From NCBI RefSeq assembly GCF_000196675.2, contig NC_015312.1, forward strand, positions 5,022,001 to 5,086,000: 64,000 nucleotides of DNA, given 5' to 3'. This stretch comes from Pseudonocardia benzenivorans CB1190. GTDB taxonomy: Bacteria; Actinomycetota; Actinomycetes; Mycobacteriales; Pseudonocardiaceae. The notes beneath the pieces are model-generated. The model did not search any database. It worked only from the letters and a program-made list of their open reading frames with translations, and was not told the DNA's origin. A program made the position numbers and the translations under genes. This document shows positions 24,210 to 32,610 of the stretch, piece by piece (within the stretch, counting starts at the first letter, position 1; the number at the start of each line of letters is the position of its first letter).

Positions 24210-25352
24210 TCAGCCGACGACGACCTCGGGCTCGCCCTCGCCGGCCATCGTCTCGGCGATCTTCATCGCCTCCTCGATCAGCGTCTCGACGATGGCGTGC
24301 TCGGGGACCGTCTTGATGACCTCACCCTTGACGAAGATCTGGCCCTTGCCGTTGCCGGAGGCCACGCCGAGGTCGGCCTCGCGGGCCTCGCCCGGGCCGT
24401 TCACGACGCAGCCCATGACCGCGACGCGCAGCGGGACCTCCATGCCCGTCAGGCCGGCGGTCACCTCGTCGGCCAGCTTGTAGACGTCGACCTGGGCGCG
24501 CCCGCACGACGGGCAGGACACGATCTCGAGCCGCCGCGGCTTGAGGTTCAGCGACTCCAGGATCTGGCGGCCGACCTTGACCTCGTTGACCGGCGGGGCC
24601 GACAGCGAGACCCGGATCGTGTCGCCGATGCCCTGCGAGAGCAGGGCGCCGAACGCGACCGCGGACTTGATCGTGCCCTGGAACTCCGGGCCGGCCTCGG
24701 TGACGCCCAGGTGCAGCGGGTAGTCGCACTGCTCGGCGAGCAGCTCGTAGGCACGCACCATCACGACGGGGTCGTTGTGCTTGACCGAGATCTTGACGTC
24801 GTGGAAGTCGTGCTCGGCGAACAGGCTCGCCTCCCACAGCGCCGACTCGACCAGCGCCTCCGGGGTGGCCTTGCCGTACTTCTGCAGCAGCCGCTTGTCG
24901 AGCGAGCCCGCGTTGACGCCGATGCGGATCGGGATGCCGCGGTCGCGCGCGGCCGCCGCGATCTCCTTGACCTGGTCGTCGAACTTGCGGATGTTGCCCG
25001 GGTTCACGCGCACGGCGGCGCAGCCGGCCTCGATCGCGGCGAACACGTACTTCGGCTGGAAGTGGATGTCGGCGATGACGGGGATCTGCGACTTCCGCGC
25101 GATCGCCGGCAGCGCGTCGGCGTCGTCCTGGCTGGGGCAGGCGACGCGCACGATGTCGCAGCCCGCCGCGGTGAGCTCGGCGATCTGCTGCAGGGTGGCG
25201 TTGACGTCCGCGGTGAGGGTGGTGGTCATCGACTGCACGGAGATCGGGTGCTCACTGCCGACGCCGACGGGGCCGACCTGCAGCTGCCGGGTCTTCCGGC
25301 GAGGAGCGAGGGTCGGGGCGGGTGCGGCGGGCATGCCCAGGGAGACGCTCAC
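24210..25352 (-). CDS. ispG: 4-hydroxy-3-methylbut-2-en-1-yl diphosphate synthase
   Basis: 380-residue [4Fe-4S] enzyme of the MEP isoprenoid pathway, turning MEcPP into HMBPP in the cytoplasm. SVQSMTTT and TADVNATLQQI open the TIM barrel, and the cluster cysteines are in SCPSCGR and MGCVVNGPGE. GTG at 25352 has GATACT (25360-25365) seven bases upstream and no ribosome site. Together with dxr two genes upstream it places two MEP-pathway steps in one cluster, in the order dxr, rip1, (HAD), ispG. Confidence 0.96.
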   Translation of the reverse strand: MSVSLGMPAAPAPTLAPRRKTRQLQVGPVGVGSEHPISVQSMTTTLTADVNATLQQIAELTAAGCDIVRVACPSQDDADALPAIARKSQIPVIADIHFQPKYVFAAIEAGCAAVRVNPGNIRKFDDQVKEIAAAARDRGIPIRIGVNAGSLDKRLLQKYGKATPEALVESALWEASLFAEHDFHDVKISVKHNDPVVMVRAYELLAEQCDYPLHLGVTEAGPEFQGTIKSAVAFGALLSQGIGDTIRVSLSAPPVNEVKVGRQILESLNLKPRRLEIVSCPSCGRAQVDVYKLADEVTAGLTGMEVPLRVAVMGCVVNGPGEAREADLGVASGNGKGQIFVKGEVIKTVPEHAIVETLIEEAMKIAETMAGEGEPEVVVG

Positions 25353-25359
25353 GAGGGCC

Positions 25360-25365
25360 AGTATC
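25360..25365 (-). promoter_or_regulatory. -10 box for leaderless ispG
   Basis: GATACT ends seven bases before the GTG start of ispG, showing that ispG can be transcribed apart from the rip1 operon. Confidence 0.5.
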
Positions 25366-25460
25366 CTCCGCGCCGCCCGCCCGCGCCGCGCGCGTGTCAC
25401 GCGCCACGCCGATCGGGTCCCGGGCTGCGGCGGACGGGGAACGCGCGGCTGAACGGCCGA

Positions 25461-25952
25461 TTACGTCCGGCCCTTGCGCTCCTGCGCGTCCTGCAGCGTC
25501 GAGGAGTGCGGCAGCCACGTCGCGAGCTCGACGGGCCAGCCGTCCTCGACCAGCACCCGGACGACGGCGGGATCGTCGTCGAGCACCGAGGCGACGGTCC
25601 GGGTCTGCGCGAGGTCGCGCAGGACCTCGCGCTTCACCCAGCGGGCGGGCCGGTAGTCGTCGTCCTCGCGCATGTACAGCGGGCCGGTCGGCAGGCCGTG
25701 GCGGGCGAGCCAGCGCTCGGTGAGCCGCCGGTTCCGCTCGGGCCGCCCGGTCAGGTAGACGACGTCGTGGTCGACCATGGCCGCCCGCAGCCGGCGGGCA
25801 CCCTCGTCGAGCAGCGGGTCGCGGTCGGCCGCGGTGAAGAACCGCTCCCAGCGCCCGGTGTCGAGATGGTGCAGGCGGTGGCTGACGTCGGCGAGCACGC
25901 CGTCGATGTCGAACACGGCCAGCGGCCGGTCCGGGAGATCCTGTGCCGACAC
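25461..25952 (-). CDS. HAD-superfamily phosphatase, polynucleotide-kinase-phosphatase-like
   Basis: 163-residue hydrolase. AVFDIDGVLADVSHRLHHL carries the DxD nucleophile motif, VVYLTGRPERNRRL the second motif Thr, and SVLDDDPAVVRVL the C-terminal acidic motif. The overall shape is like the 3'-phosphatase part of T4 polynucleotide kinase; substrate unknown. GTG at 25952 lies two bases after the rip1 stop, so translation is coupled. This gene is an extra member between rip1 and ispG compared with the order I recall in mycobacteria. Confidence 0.82.
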   Translation of the reverse strand: MSAQDLPDRPLAVFDIDGVLADVSHRLHHLDTGRWERFFTAADRDPLLDEGARRLRAAMVDHDVVYLTGRPERNRRLTERWLARHGLPTGPLYMREDDDYRPARWVKREVLRDLAQTRTVASVLDDDPAVVRVLVEDGWPVELATWLPHSSTLQDAQERKGRT

Positions 25953-25954
25953 CG

Positions 25955-27151
25955 CTACTCGAAGGGCCGGATCGGGTTGACGATGTCGGCCGTCAGCGTG
26001 AGCAGACTGACCGCCCCACCGATCAGGATGACGACGTAGGTGAGCGGGAGCAGCTTCGTGTAGTCCACCGGCGGCATCGGCACCTTGCCCAGCCGCGAGC
26101 GCACCCAGTCCCGGACCCGTTCGTAGAGGTTCACCGCGATGTGCCCGCCGTCGAGCGGGAGCAGCGGCAGCAGGTTGAACACCCCGACGAACAGGTTCAG
26201 CACGACCAGCAGCTGGACGAACACCTGCCAGAGCCCGCGCTCGGCGAGGTCGCCGCCGATGACGCTGGCCCCCACGACGCTGACCGGCGTCTCCAGGTCG
26301 CGCTGGCCGCCGCCGATCGCGTCGATGAGGCGCGGCACCTTCTCCGGGAACATCAGCAGGCCCTGCCACACCTGCGCGAACATCTGCCCCGTGTAGGAGA
26401 ACGTCGCCGGGACGGCGCTCAGCGCGTTGTAGTGGAACACCAGCTGCTGGGAGACCCCGATGGCGCCGACCTCGCGCGGCCGGCCGGTCTGCGGGTCGAG
26501 CCGCTGGACCTTCGGGATGTCCATGGTCAACGTCAGCCGTTGCCCGTCGCGGTCGACGACGATCGGCGTCGGGCCGCCCGAGGCCTGGATCGCGGCGACC
26601 GCGGCGGCCCAGTCGGGCGTCGGCGTCCCCGCGACGGAGACGATCGTGTCGCCGCTGCGCAGGCCGGCGTCGGCGGCGGGCGTGGCCACCCCGGGTCCGC
26701 AGGGCTCCAGCGCCGACGGCGACGTCTGGTTGGCGGCGCAGCTGATCTGGCCGGCCACCGGCGTGTCGGACACGTTGGGCAGGCCCGAGGTCAGCGACAG
26801 CGCATAGATCAGCACGATGGCGATCAGGAAGTGCGTGATCGAGCCCGCGGACAGCACCACGACCCGCTGCCACGTGGGCTTGCGGAAGAAGGCGCGCGGG
26901 CGTTCCTCCTCGGTGACCTCGTCGAGCGCGGTCATCCCGGCGATGTCGCAGAACCCGCCCGCCGGAATCCACTTCATGCCGTACTCGGTCTCGCCGCGAC
27001 GGAACGAGAAGATCTTCGGGCCGAAGCCGATGAAGTAGCGGCGGACCCGCATGCCGAAGGCCTTGGCCGTGACCATGTGCCCGGCCTCGTGCAGCGCGAT
27101 GGAGATCGCGATGCCGAGGGCGAACACCACGACGCCGAGCGCGAATGCCAC
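25955..27151 (-). CDS. rip1: Site-2 protease Rip1 (M50 family)
   Basis: 398-residue intramembrane zinc protease that cuts membrane-bound anti-sigma factors and similar clients. ALHEAGHMV in the first helix is the HExxH motif, and LLPLLPLDGGH in a later helix carries the third metal ligand. A PDZ domain lies in the middle (about residues 145-235). GTG at 27151 is three bases after the dxr stop, following the same order as Rv2870c-Rv2869c. It probably controls envelope stress regulons, by analogy with the mycobacterial enzyme. Confidence 0.93.
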   Translation of the reverse strand: MAFALGVVVFALGIAISIALHEAGHMVTAKAFGMRVRRYFIGFGPKIFSFRRGETEYGMKWIPAGGFCDIAGMTALDEVTEEERPRAFFRKPTWQRVVVLSAGSITHFLIAIVLIYALSLTSGLPNVSDTPVAGQISCAANQTSPSALEPCGPGVATPAADAGLRSGDTIVSVAGTPTPDWAAAVAAIQASGGPTPIVVDRDGQRLTLTMDIPKVQRLDPQTGRPREVGAIGVSQQLVFHYNALSAVPATFSYTGQMFAQVWQGLLMFPEKVPRLIDAIGGGQRDLETPVSVVGASVIGGDLAERGLWQVFVQLLVVLNLFVGVFNLLPLLPLDGGHIAVNLYERVRDWVRSRLGKVPMPPVDYTKLLPLTYVVILIGGAVSLLTLTADIVNPIRPFE

Positions 27152-27154
27152 CTG

Positions 27155-28375
27155 TCAGAGCCCTTCTGAGCCGATCGACACCGCGAGCTCCCGGGCGCGG
27201 GCTCGCGCCCAGCCCTCCGCGGCCAGCACGTCGTCCACGGTAGCGGGATCGCCCGACCAGCCGTCGGCCGCCGCCAGCGCCCGCTCCACGACCTCCGTCA
27301 CACCCAGGTACGACAGCGTCCCGGCGACGAACGCGGCGACCGCCTCCTCGTTGGCCGCGTTGAACACCGCGGGCAGGCAGCCGCCGGTCGTCCCCGCGGC
27401 GCGGGCGAGCCGGACCCCGGGGAAGGCGTCGTCGTCGAGCGGCTCGAACGTCCAGGACTGCGCGGCGTCCCACGTGCACGCCGCCGCGGCGCCCGGCACC
27501 CGCGCGGGCCAGCCCAGCGCCAGCGCGATCGGCAGCCGCATGTCGGGCGGGCTCGCCTGCGCGATCGTCGAGCCGTCGACGAAGGTGACCATCGAGTGCA
27601 CGATCGACTGCGGGTGCACGACCACGTCGATGCGGTCGTAGGGCACGTCGAACAGCAGGTGCGCCTCGATCACCTCGAGGCCCTTGTTGACCAGCGTCGC
27701 CGAGTTGATCGTGACGACGGGGCCCATGTCCCAGGTCGGGTGCTTGAGCGCCTCGTCGAGCGTGACGTGGGCGAGCTCCTCGCGACGCCGACCGCGGAAG
27801 GGCCCGCCCGACGCCGTGAGCACGAGCCGGGCGACCTCGTCGGCCGTCCCGCCGCGCAGGCACTGCGCCAGCGCCGAGTGCTCGGAGTCGACCGGCACGA
27901 TCTGCCCGGGCTTCGCCGCTCTCGTGACGAGCGGGCCGCCCGCCACCAGCGACTCCTTGTTGGCCAGCGCGAGCGTCTCCCCCGCGTCGAGGGCGGCGAG
28001 CGTCGGGCCGAGGCCGCGGGACCCGGTGATGCCGTTGAGGACGACGTCGGCCGGGGTCGTCGCCGTCAGCTCCGTGGCCGCACCCGGACCGTCGAGCACC
28101 TCGACGCCCGGCAGCTCGGCCCGCAGCCGCGCCGCGGCCTCGGGGTCGGCGACCGCGACCCGGCGCACGTGGTGCTCGCGGGCCTGGGCTGCGAGGAGTC
28201 CCACGTCGCCCCCGCCCGCGGCGAGCCCCGCGACGGTGAACCGTGCTCCGCCGGGGCCCCTCGCCGCCGTCACGACGTCGAGTGCCTGGGTGCCGATCGA
28301 GCCGGTGGAGCCCAGCACGAGCACCGACCGCGGCGCCGTCCCGGCGGCGCCGGGGTGTTCGGACCTGTCGCTCAT
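27155..28375 (-). CDS. dxr: 1-deoxy-D-xylulose 5-phosphate reductoisomerase
   Basis: 406-residue NADPH- and metal-dependent enzyme catalysing the committed MEP-pathway step from DXP to MEP. LVLGSTGSIGTQALDV is the NADPH loop, ALANKESLVAGG and VPVDSEHSALAQCL form the substrate and metal site, and HPTWDMGPVVTINSATLVNK is the conserved core. ATG at 28375 follows GAGGGAGAG. It is first in a coupled minus-strand run with rip1 and the HAD gene. Confidence 0.96.
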   Translation of the reverse strand: MSDRSEHPGAAGTAPRSVLVLGSTGSIGTQALDVVTAARGPGGARFTVAGLAAGGGDVGLLAAQAREHHVRRVAVADPEAAARLRAELPGVEVLDGPGAATELTATTPADVVLNGITGSRGLGPTLAALDAGETLALANKESLVAGGPLVTRAAKPGQIVPVDSEHSALAQCLRGGTADEVARLVLTASGGPFRGRRREELAHVTLDEALKHPTWDMGPVVTINSATLVNKGLEVIEAHLLFDVPYDRIDVVVHPQSIVHSMVTFVDGSTIAQASPPDMRLPIALALGWPARVPGAAAACTWDAAQSWTFEPLDDDAFPGVRLARAAGTTGGCLPAVFNAANEEAVAAFVAGTLSYLGVTEVVERALAAADGWSGDPATVDDVLAAEGWARARARELAVSIGSEGL

Positions 28376-28463
28376 CGCTCTCCCTCGCTCACCACCACAC
28401 ATCATCCCCGGCGCCGCGTTGTGCGAGGATGTGGCCCGCAGGCACCGCATTCAGGAGGACGGC

Positions 28464-28724
28464 GTGGCGAGTAGTTCCCGGGAGCTGGAGAAGCGGCCGC
28501 AGGTCGACCCGCTCGACGAGCCGTCGGCCGAATGGGGCTGGCACGGGGGCTTCCCGAACGGCGCCCGGGTCGCCGGTGTCGTGGTCGCGATCCTGCTGCC
28601 GCTGCTCATGATCGGCCACCCGACCAACTGGACCGAGATCCTCTGGATGTGCATCCCTGCGGCGCTCATCCTGCTCGGCGTGATCGGGGGCACGATCCGC
28701 AGGCGCAACGCCTGGCGCCGCTGA
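28464..28724 (+). CDS. DUF2631 small membrane protein
   Basis: 86-residue protein with a polar N-terminus (about 35 residues containing SAEWGWHGGFPNGARV) and two transmembrane helices ending in a basic tail. It matches the DUF2631 family found beside dxr in mycobacteria. Function unknown. GTG at 28464 follows AGGAGG (28453-28458). It is divergent from dxr. Confidence 0.8.
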   Translation: MASSSRELEKRPQVDPLDEPSAEWGWHGGFPNGARVAGVVVAILLPLLMIGHPTNWTEILWMCIPAALILLGVIGGTIRRRNAWRR

Positions 28725-28740
28725 GCCCGGGCGGTCCGTC

Positions 28741-29712
28741 ATCGCCGAGCGTTCGAGCCCGGCCGTCGAGCTCGAGGTCGGCGACCGGACGGTCCGCATC
28801 TCCAACCCCGACCGGGTCTACTTCCCGGCACGCGGGGAGACCAAGCTCGACCTGGCGAACTACTACATGGCCGTGGGCGAGGGCATCGTCCGCGCCCTGC
28901 GCGACCGCCCGTGCATGCTGCACCGCTTCCCGACGGGCGTGACCGGGGAGAAGGTCCACCAGAAGCGGCTCCCCCGCGGCGCGCCCGACTGGGTGCCGAC
29001 GGTGCGGGTGCACTTCCCCCGCTTCGACCGGCACGCCGACGAGCTGTGCGTCGCCCACGTCGCCGACGTGGTGTGGGCCGTGCAGATGTCCACGGTCGAG
29101 TTCCACCCCTGGAACTCGCGCGCCACCGACACCGAGAAGCCCGACGAGTGGCGCATCGACCTCGACCCGATGCCCGAGGCCCGGTTCGACGACGTGCGCC
29201 GCGTGGCCGCCGTCGCCCAGGAGGTCCTCGACGAGCTCGGCGCCACCGGCTGGCCCAAGACCTCCGGCGGGTCGGGCATGCACGTCTACGTGCGGATCGA
29301 GCCGCGCTGGGGTTTCTCCGACGTCCGGCGCGCCGCCCACGCCTTCGCCCGCGAGGTGGGCCGCCGGGCCGGGGATCTCGTCGATCTGACGTGGTGGCGC
29401 AAGGACCGCGACCCGGCGTCGATCTTCGTCGACTACAACCAGAACGCCCGCGACCACACGATCCGCAGCGCCTACTCGGTGCGCGGTGTGCCCGAGGCCG
29501 TGGTGTCGACGCCGATCCGCTGGGACGAGGTCGCCGACGTCGATCCGCGCGACTTCACGATCGCGACGGTCCCGGGCCGGTTCGCCGAGCTCGGCGACCT
29601 GCACGCGGGCATCGACGACGCGGTGTTCGTGCTCGACGAGCTGCTGGAGTGGGCCGACCGCGACGCCCGCGACACCCCCGACGAGGAGCCCCCGGACCTC
29701 GACGAGCTGTGA
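28741..29712 (+). CDS. LigD-type polymerase (primase-like) domain protein
   Basis: About 323 residues, a stand-alone archaeo-eukaryotic primase-type polymerase like the PolDom of LigD, used in non-homologous end joining and gap filling. ISNPDRVYFPARGETKLDL, HRFPTGVTGEKVHQKR and DLDPMPEARFDDV (catalytic acidic pair) are family blocks, with KTSGGSGMHVYVRI downstream. No ATG, GTG or TTG occurs in frame between the upstream stop (28681) and ATG 28867, which is inside the conserved domain. The placed start is ATC at 28741, where relatives begin; CTG at 28855 is too late. A sequencing error is also possible. A close relative of Rv3730c, which neighbours ligC in Mycobacterium tuberculosis. Confidence 0.8.
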   Translation: MAERSSPAVELEVGDRTVRISNPDRVYFPARGETKLDLANYYMAVGEGIVRALRDRPCMLHRFPTGVTGEKVHQKRLPRGAPDWVPTVRVHFPRFDRHADELCVAHVADVVWAVQMSTVEFHPWNSRATDTEKPDEWRIDLDPMPEARFDDVRRVAAVAQEVLDELGATGWPKTSGGSGMHVYVRIEPRWGFSDVRRAAHAFAREVGRRAGDLVDLTWWRKDRDPASIFVDYNQNARDHTIRSAYSVRGVPEAVVSTPIRWDEVADVDPRDFTIATVPGRFAELGDLHAGIDDAVFVLDELLEWADRDARDTPDEEPPDLDEL

Positions 29713-29763
29713 GTGGCTGCGCGCGTCCCGGTGCCGGCCGGCGCGAGTTCCGGTGCCGCGGGG

Positions 29764-30402
29764 TCAGCCGGCGGACGTCGTCAGGCGTGCGGTTCCCGGC
29801 CCGTCGAGCAGCGGCTGGGCGACCGCGCCGCGGCCGGTGACCAGCAACAACAGCGCACCGGCCGGCCCGCGCACCTCGTCGCCGTCGCCCACGGCCCAGT
29901 CGGCGTCGGTCGCGACCAGACGCAGCCCCCGCAGGCGTCGCCTCGCCCAGAACGGCCAGCCCATCCGCCACACCCGGTCCAGCCCGGCGACGGTCCCGTC
30001 GGGCGGCATCGGGACGCCCCGCCCCAGCGGCAGCGCCACGTCCTGGACGTGCACGATCGTGTCGAACAGCAGGTTGCGCCAGGTGGTGATCGCCGGCCGG
30101 CTGCGGTTCTCGGCGTCGGCCCGCAGCCCGGCGACGAGCTCGGCGGTCGGCCGCGCGGCGTAGCGGACGGCCATGTCGTGGTTGAGCCCGTCGAAGTCCC
30201 CGCGAGCGCGCAGGCCCTCGTAGAGGATCCGGCCGATTCCCGGCGAGTGCGGGGTCATCGCCAGGTGGGCGGCCACGTCGCGGACCCGCCACCGCTCGCA
30301 CAGCGACGGCGCCTCCCACTCCTGGGGGGTCAGGTCGTCGAGGAGGTCGGCGAGCGCGCGGCGCTGCTGCGCGATCACGACCCAGGCCTGGTCCTGCTCC
30401 AC
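29764..30402 (-). CDS. Maleylpyruvate isomerase-type (DinB-like) mycothiol-dependent protein
   Basis: 212-residue protein of the actinobacterial TIGR03083 family. The N-terminal four-helix DinB-like domain contains PSLCERWRVRDVAAHLAMTP, with the conserved Trp and metal-binding His. Many members use mycothiol as cofactor, matching the mtr gene in this window; the substrate is unknown. Two GTG codons (30405 and 30402) can start it; GGAGG is better spaced for 30402. It is divergent from a MarR regulator and shares a 28-bp operator-like palindrome, so it is probably the MarR target. Confidence 0.8.
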   Translation of the reverse strand: MEQDQAWVVIAQQRRALADLLDDLTPQEWEAPSLCERWRVRDVAAHLAMTPHSPGIGRILYEGLRARGDFDGLNHDMAVRYAARPTAELVAGLRADAENRSRPAITTWRNLLFDTIVHVQDVALPLGRGVPMPPDGTVAGLDRVWRMGWPFWARRRLRGLRLVATDADWAVGDGDEVRGPAGALLLLVTGRGAVAQPLLDGPGTARLTTSAG

Positions 30403-30422
30403 CACGCACCTCCGACTCGTCA

Positions 30423-30450
30423 GAGAATCTGACCATTAAGTCAGAATCTC
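30423..30450. promoter_or_regulatory. MarR operator-like inverted repeat
   Basis: GAGAATCTGAC (30423-30433) and GTCAGAATCTC (30440-30450) form an inverted repeat with one mismatch around CATTAA. It is strikingly AT-rich for this genome and lies between the divergent isomerase-like and MarR genes, over the region where the MarR -35 box would be. Autoregulation and co-regulation are inferred. Confidence 0.7.
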
Positions 30451-30451
30451 G

Positions 30452-30460
30452 TACTATCGT
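30452..30460 (+). promoter_or_regulatory. -10 region for the marR gene
   Basis: TACTAT (30452-30457) or TATCGT (30455-30460) lies nine or six bases before the GTG start, giving a leaderless or nearly leaderless transcript immediately next to the operator. Confidence 0.5.
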
Positions 30461-30466
30461 CAACCC

Positions 30467-30904
30467 GTGCCGAACGACGCCCTCAACCTGGGTCTGCTGC
30501 TGTTCATCCCCTACCGCGCCATGGAGGACCGCGTGTTCGACGAGCTGGCGGCGGCGGGGTACGACGACATCACCCGCGCCCAGGGCCGCATCTTCCAACG
30601 GATCGCGCCCGGCGGCAGCAGGCTCACCGACCTCGCCCGGCAGAGCAGCGTCACCAAGCAGACCGCGGGCTTCCTCGTCGACCAGCTGGAGGCGGCCGGC
30701 TACGTCACCCGCATCCCCGACCCTTCCGACGGACGCGCCCGGCTCGTCGTCGTCGCACCGCGCGGCGCCGCAGCCGTCGCGCGATCGGCCGGTGTCGTCG
30801 CCGAGGTGGAACGGGAGTGGACCGCGCACCTCGGCGCCGAGCGCACCGCCGTCCTGCGGGAGCTGCTCACCGACCTGCGCGCGGCCACCGACCCCTACGC
30901 CTGA
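30467..30904 (+). CDS. MarR family transcriptional regulator
   Basis: 145-residue dimeric winged-helix repressor. LTDLARQSSVTKQTAGFLVDQ is the DNA-recognition helix region and YVTRIPDPSDGRARLVVV the wing, both typical of MarR. Such proteins release DNA on binding small phenolic or oxidant ligands. GTG at 30467 follows a -10 box closely. Its 3' end overlaps the convergent mug gene by ten bases. Confidence 0.9.
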   Translation: MPNDALNLGLLLFIPYRAMEDRVFDELAAAGYDDITRAQGRIFQRIAPGGSRLTDLARQSSVTKQTAGFLVDQLEAAGYVTRIPDPSDGRARLVVVAPRGAAAVARSAGVVAEVEREWTAHLGAERTAVLRELLTDLRAATDPYA

Positions 30905-31482
30905 GCGTCTCCCGACGCCTGAGCGGCCTCGGCCGCCTCACGCAGCCGGGCGAACTCCTCGGCCATCGCCGCGCGCGACCAGTGCGCGTTGAGCCCGCTC
31001 GGGTTCGGCAGCACCCAGATCCCGGTGTCCCCCAGCGTCCTCTCCTGGGGGCCGACGGCCGCCCTCGGAGCCGCGAACGCGACCCGGTAGGCGGTCACGC
31101 CGACGACGGCGAGCCAGCGCGGACGCTCCGCGGCGACGAGCTCGCGCAGCCGCTCGCCCCCGGCACGCAGCTCGTCGTCGGCGAGCTCGTCGGCGCGGGC
31201 CGTCGTGCGCGCCACCATGTTCGTGATGCCCAGGCCGAGGCCGCGCAGCTCGTCCTGCTCGGCGGGCCGCAGCAGCCGCGGGGTGAAGCCCGCGTCGTGG
31301 AGCACCGGCCAGAACCGGTTGCCCGGGCGCGCGAAGTGGTGCCCGGTGGCCGCCGACACGAGCCCGGGGTTGATGCCGCAGAACAGCACCCGCAGCGGCG
31401 GGTCGCCGGGGGCCGGGAGGACGTCGTCGATGGTGCGGTCGCGGGCCGCCGCCAACTCGGCCGCGCTGAACCGTGACGCCAT
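30895..31482 (-). CDS. mug: G/U mismatch-specific uracil-DNA glycosylase
   Basis: 195-residue base-excision repair enzyme that removes uracil or thymine mispaired with guanine. VLFCGINPGLVSA carries the GINPG motif with the catalytic Asn, and VLPNPSGLNAHW is the intercalation loop. The length is typical. ATG at 31482 is used. It overlaps marR tail to tail and is divergent from the ligC gene 45 bases away. Confidence 0.9.
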   Translation of the reverse strand: MASRFSAAELAAARDRTIDDVLPAPGDPPLRVLFCGINPGLVSAATGHHFARPGNRFWPVLHDAGFTPRLLRPAEQDELRGLGLGITNMVARTTARADELADDELRAGGERLRELVAAERPRWLAVVGVTAYRVAFAAPRAAVGPQERTLGDTGIWVLPNPSGLNAHWSRAAMAEEFARLREAAEAAQASGDAQA

Positions 31483-31527
31483 CGTGGACCCCTTTCCCGC
31501 TCGATCCTGTCGGAGTATCCCGGCAGG

Positions 31528-32607
31528 ATGGGCCACGTGGACCTGCCCGTGATGCCCCCGGTGAAGCCGATGCTGGCCAAGCCCGTCGCCGCGATTCCCG
31601 ACGGCAGGCACTACGAGCCGAAGTGGGACGGCTTCCGGTCGATCATCTTCCGCGACGGCGACGAGGTCGAGATCGGCAGCCGCAACGAACGGCCGATGAC
31701 CCGGTACTTCCCCGAGGTCGTCGAGGCCGTGAAGGCCAACTTCCCGGAGCGCGCGGTGATCGACGGGGAGATCGTCGTCGTCGACCGGGAGCGCAACCGG
31801 CTCGACTTCGAGGCCCTGCAGCAGCGCATCCACCCCGCCGACTCACGCGTCCGGCTGCTCGCCGAGCAGACCCCGGCGAGCTTCGTGGCGTTCGACCTGC
31901 TCGCCCTCGGCGACGACGACCTCACCGGTTCACGGCTCGACGAGCGCCGCGCGACGTTGGAACGCGTCCTCGGCGACGCGAAACCGCCCGTCCACATCAC
32001 CCCCGCGACGCAGGACCCGGTGCTGGCCGAGCAGTGGTTCCGCGAGTTCGAGGGCGCGGGGCTCGACGGGTTGATCGCCAAGCCGCTCGACCTCACCTAC
32101 CAGCCCGACAAGCGGGTCATGGCCAAGATCAAGCACGAGCGCACGTGCGACTGCGTGGTGGCGGGCTACCGCGTCCACAAGTCGGGCCCCGACGCGATCG
32201 GCTCGCTGCTGCTCGGCCTCTTCGACGAGCGCGGCGTGCTGGCCTCCGTCGGCGTCGTCGGCGCGTTCCCGATGGCCCGGCGCCGCGCGCTGTTCACGGA
32301 GCTGCAGCCGCTCGTCACCGAGTTCGAGGGCCACCCGTGGAACTGGGCCGCCCACGAGCTGGGCGAACGCACCCCGCGCAAGAACGAGGGCAGCCGCTGG
32401 AACGCGGGCAAGGACCTGTCGTTCGTGCCGCTGCGTCCCGAGCGGGTCGTCGAGGTGCGCTACGACTACATGGAGGGGCTGCGCTTCCGGCACACCGCGC
32501 AGTTCGTCCGCTGGCGCGACGACCGGACGCCCGAGTCGTGCACCTACGAGCAGCTCGAACAGCCGGTCAGCTTCGACCTCGGCGACGTGCTGGGGCTGCC
32601 GGACTGA
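31528..32607 (+). CDS. ligC: ATP-dependent DNA ligase, LigC type
   Basis: 359-residue nucleotidyltransferase that seals DNA nicks with ATP. EPKWDGFRSI carries the KxDG lysine, DGEIVVVD is motif III, GLDGLIAKPL motif IV and MAKIKHERTCDCVV motif V, followed by an OB-fold. The match to Mycobacterium tuberculosis LigC (Rv3731) is close along the length. ATG 31528 is listed; GTG 31537 gives the exact LigC N-terminus (VDLPVMPPV) and has GGCAGG nine bases before it, so it may be the true start. With the PolDom gene it forms an alternative end-joining or gap-repair set. Confidence 0.92.
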   Translation: MGHVDLPVMPPVKPMLAKPVAAIPDGRHYEPKWDGFRSIIFRDGDEVEIGSRNERPMTRYFPEVVEAVKANFPERAVIDGEIVVVDRERNRLDFEALQQRIHPADSRVRLLAEQTPASFVAFDLLALGDDDLTGSRLDERRATLERVLGDAKPPVHITPATQDPVLAEQWFREFEGAGLDGLIAKPLDLTYQPDKRVMAKIKHERTCDCVVAGYRVHKSGPDAIGSLLLGLFDERGVLASVGVVGAFPMARRRALFTELQPLVTEFEGHPWNWAAHELGERTPRKNEGSRWNAGKDLSFVPLRPERVVEVRYDYMEGLRFRHTAQFVRWRDDRTPESCTYEQLEQPVSFDLGDVLGLPD

Positions 32608-32610
32608 CCG

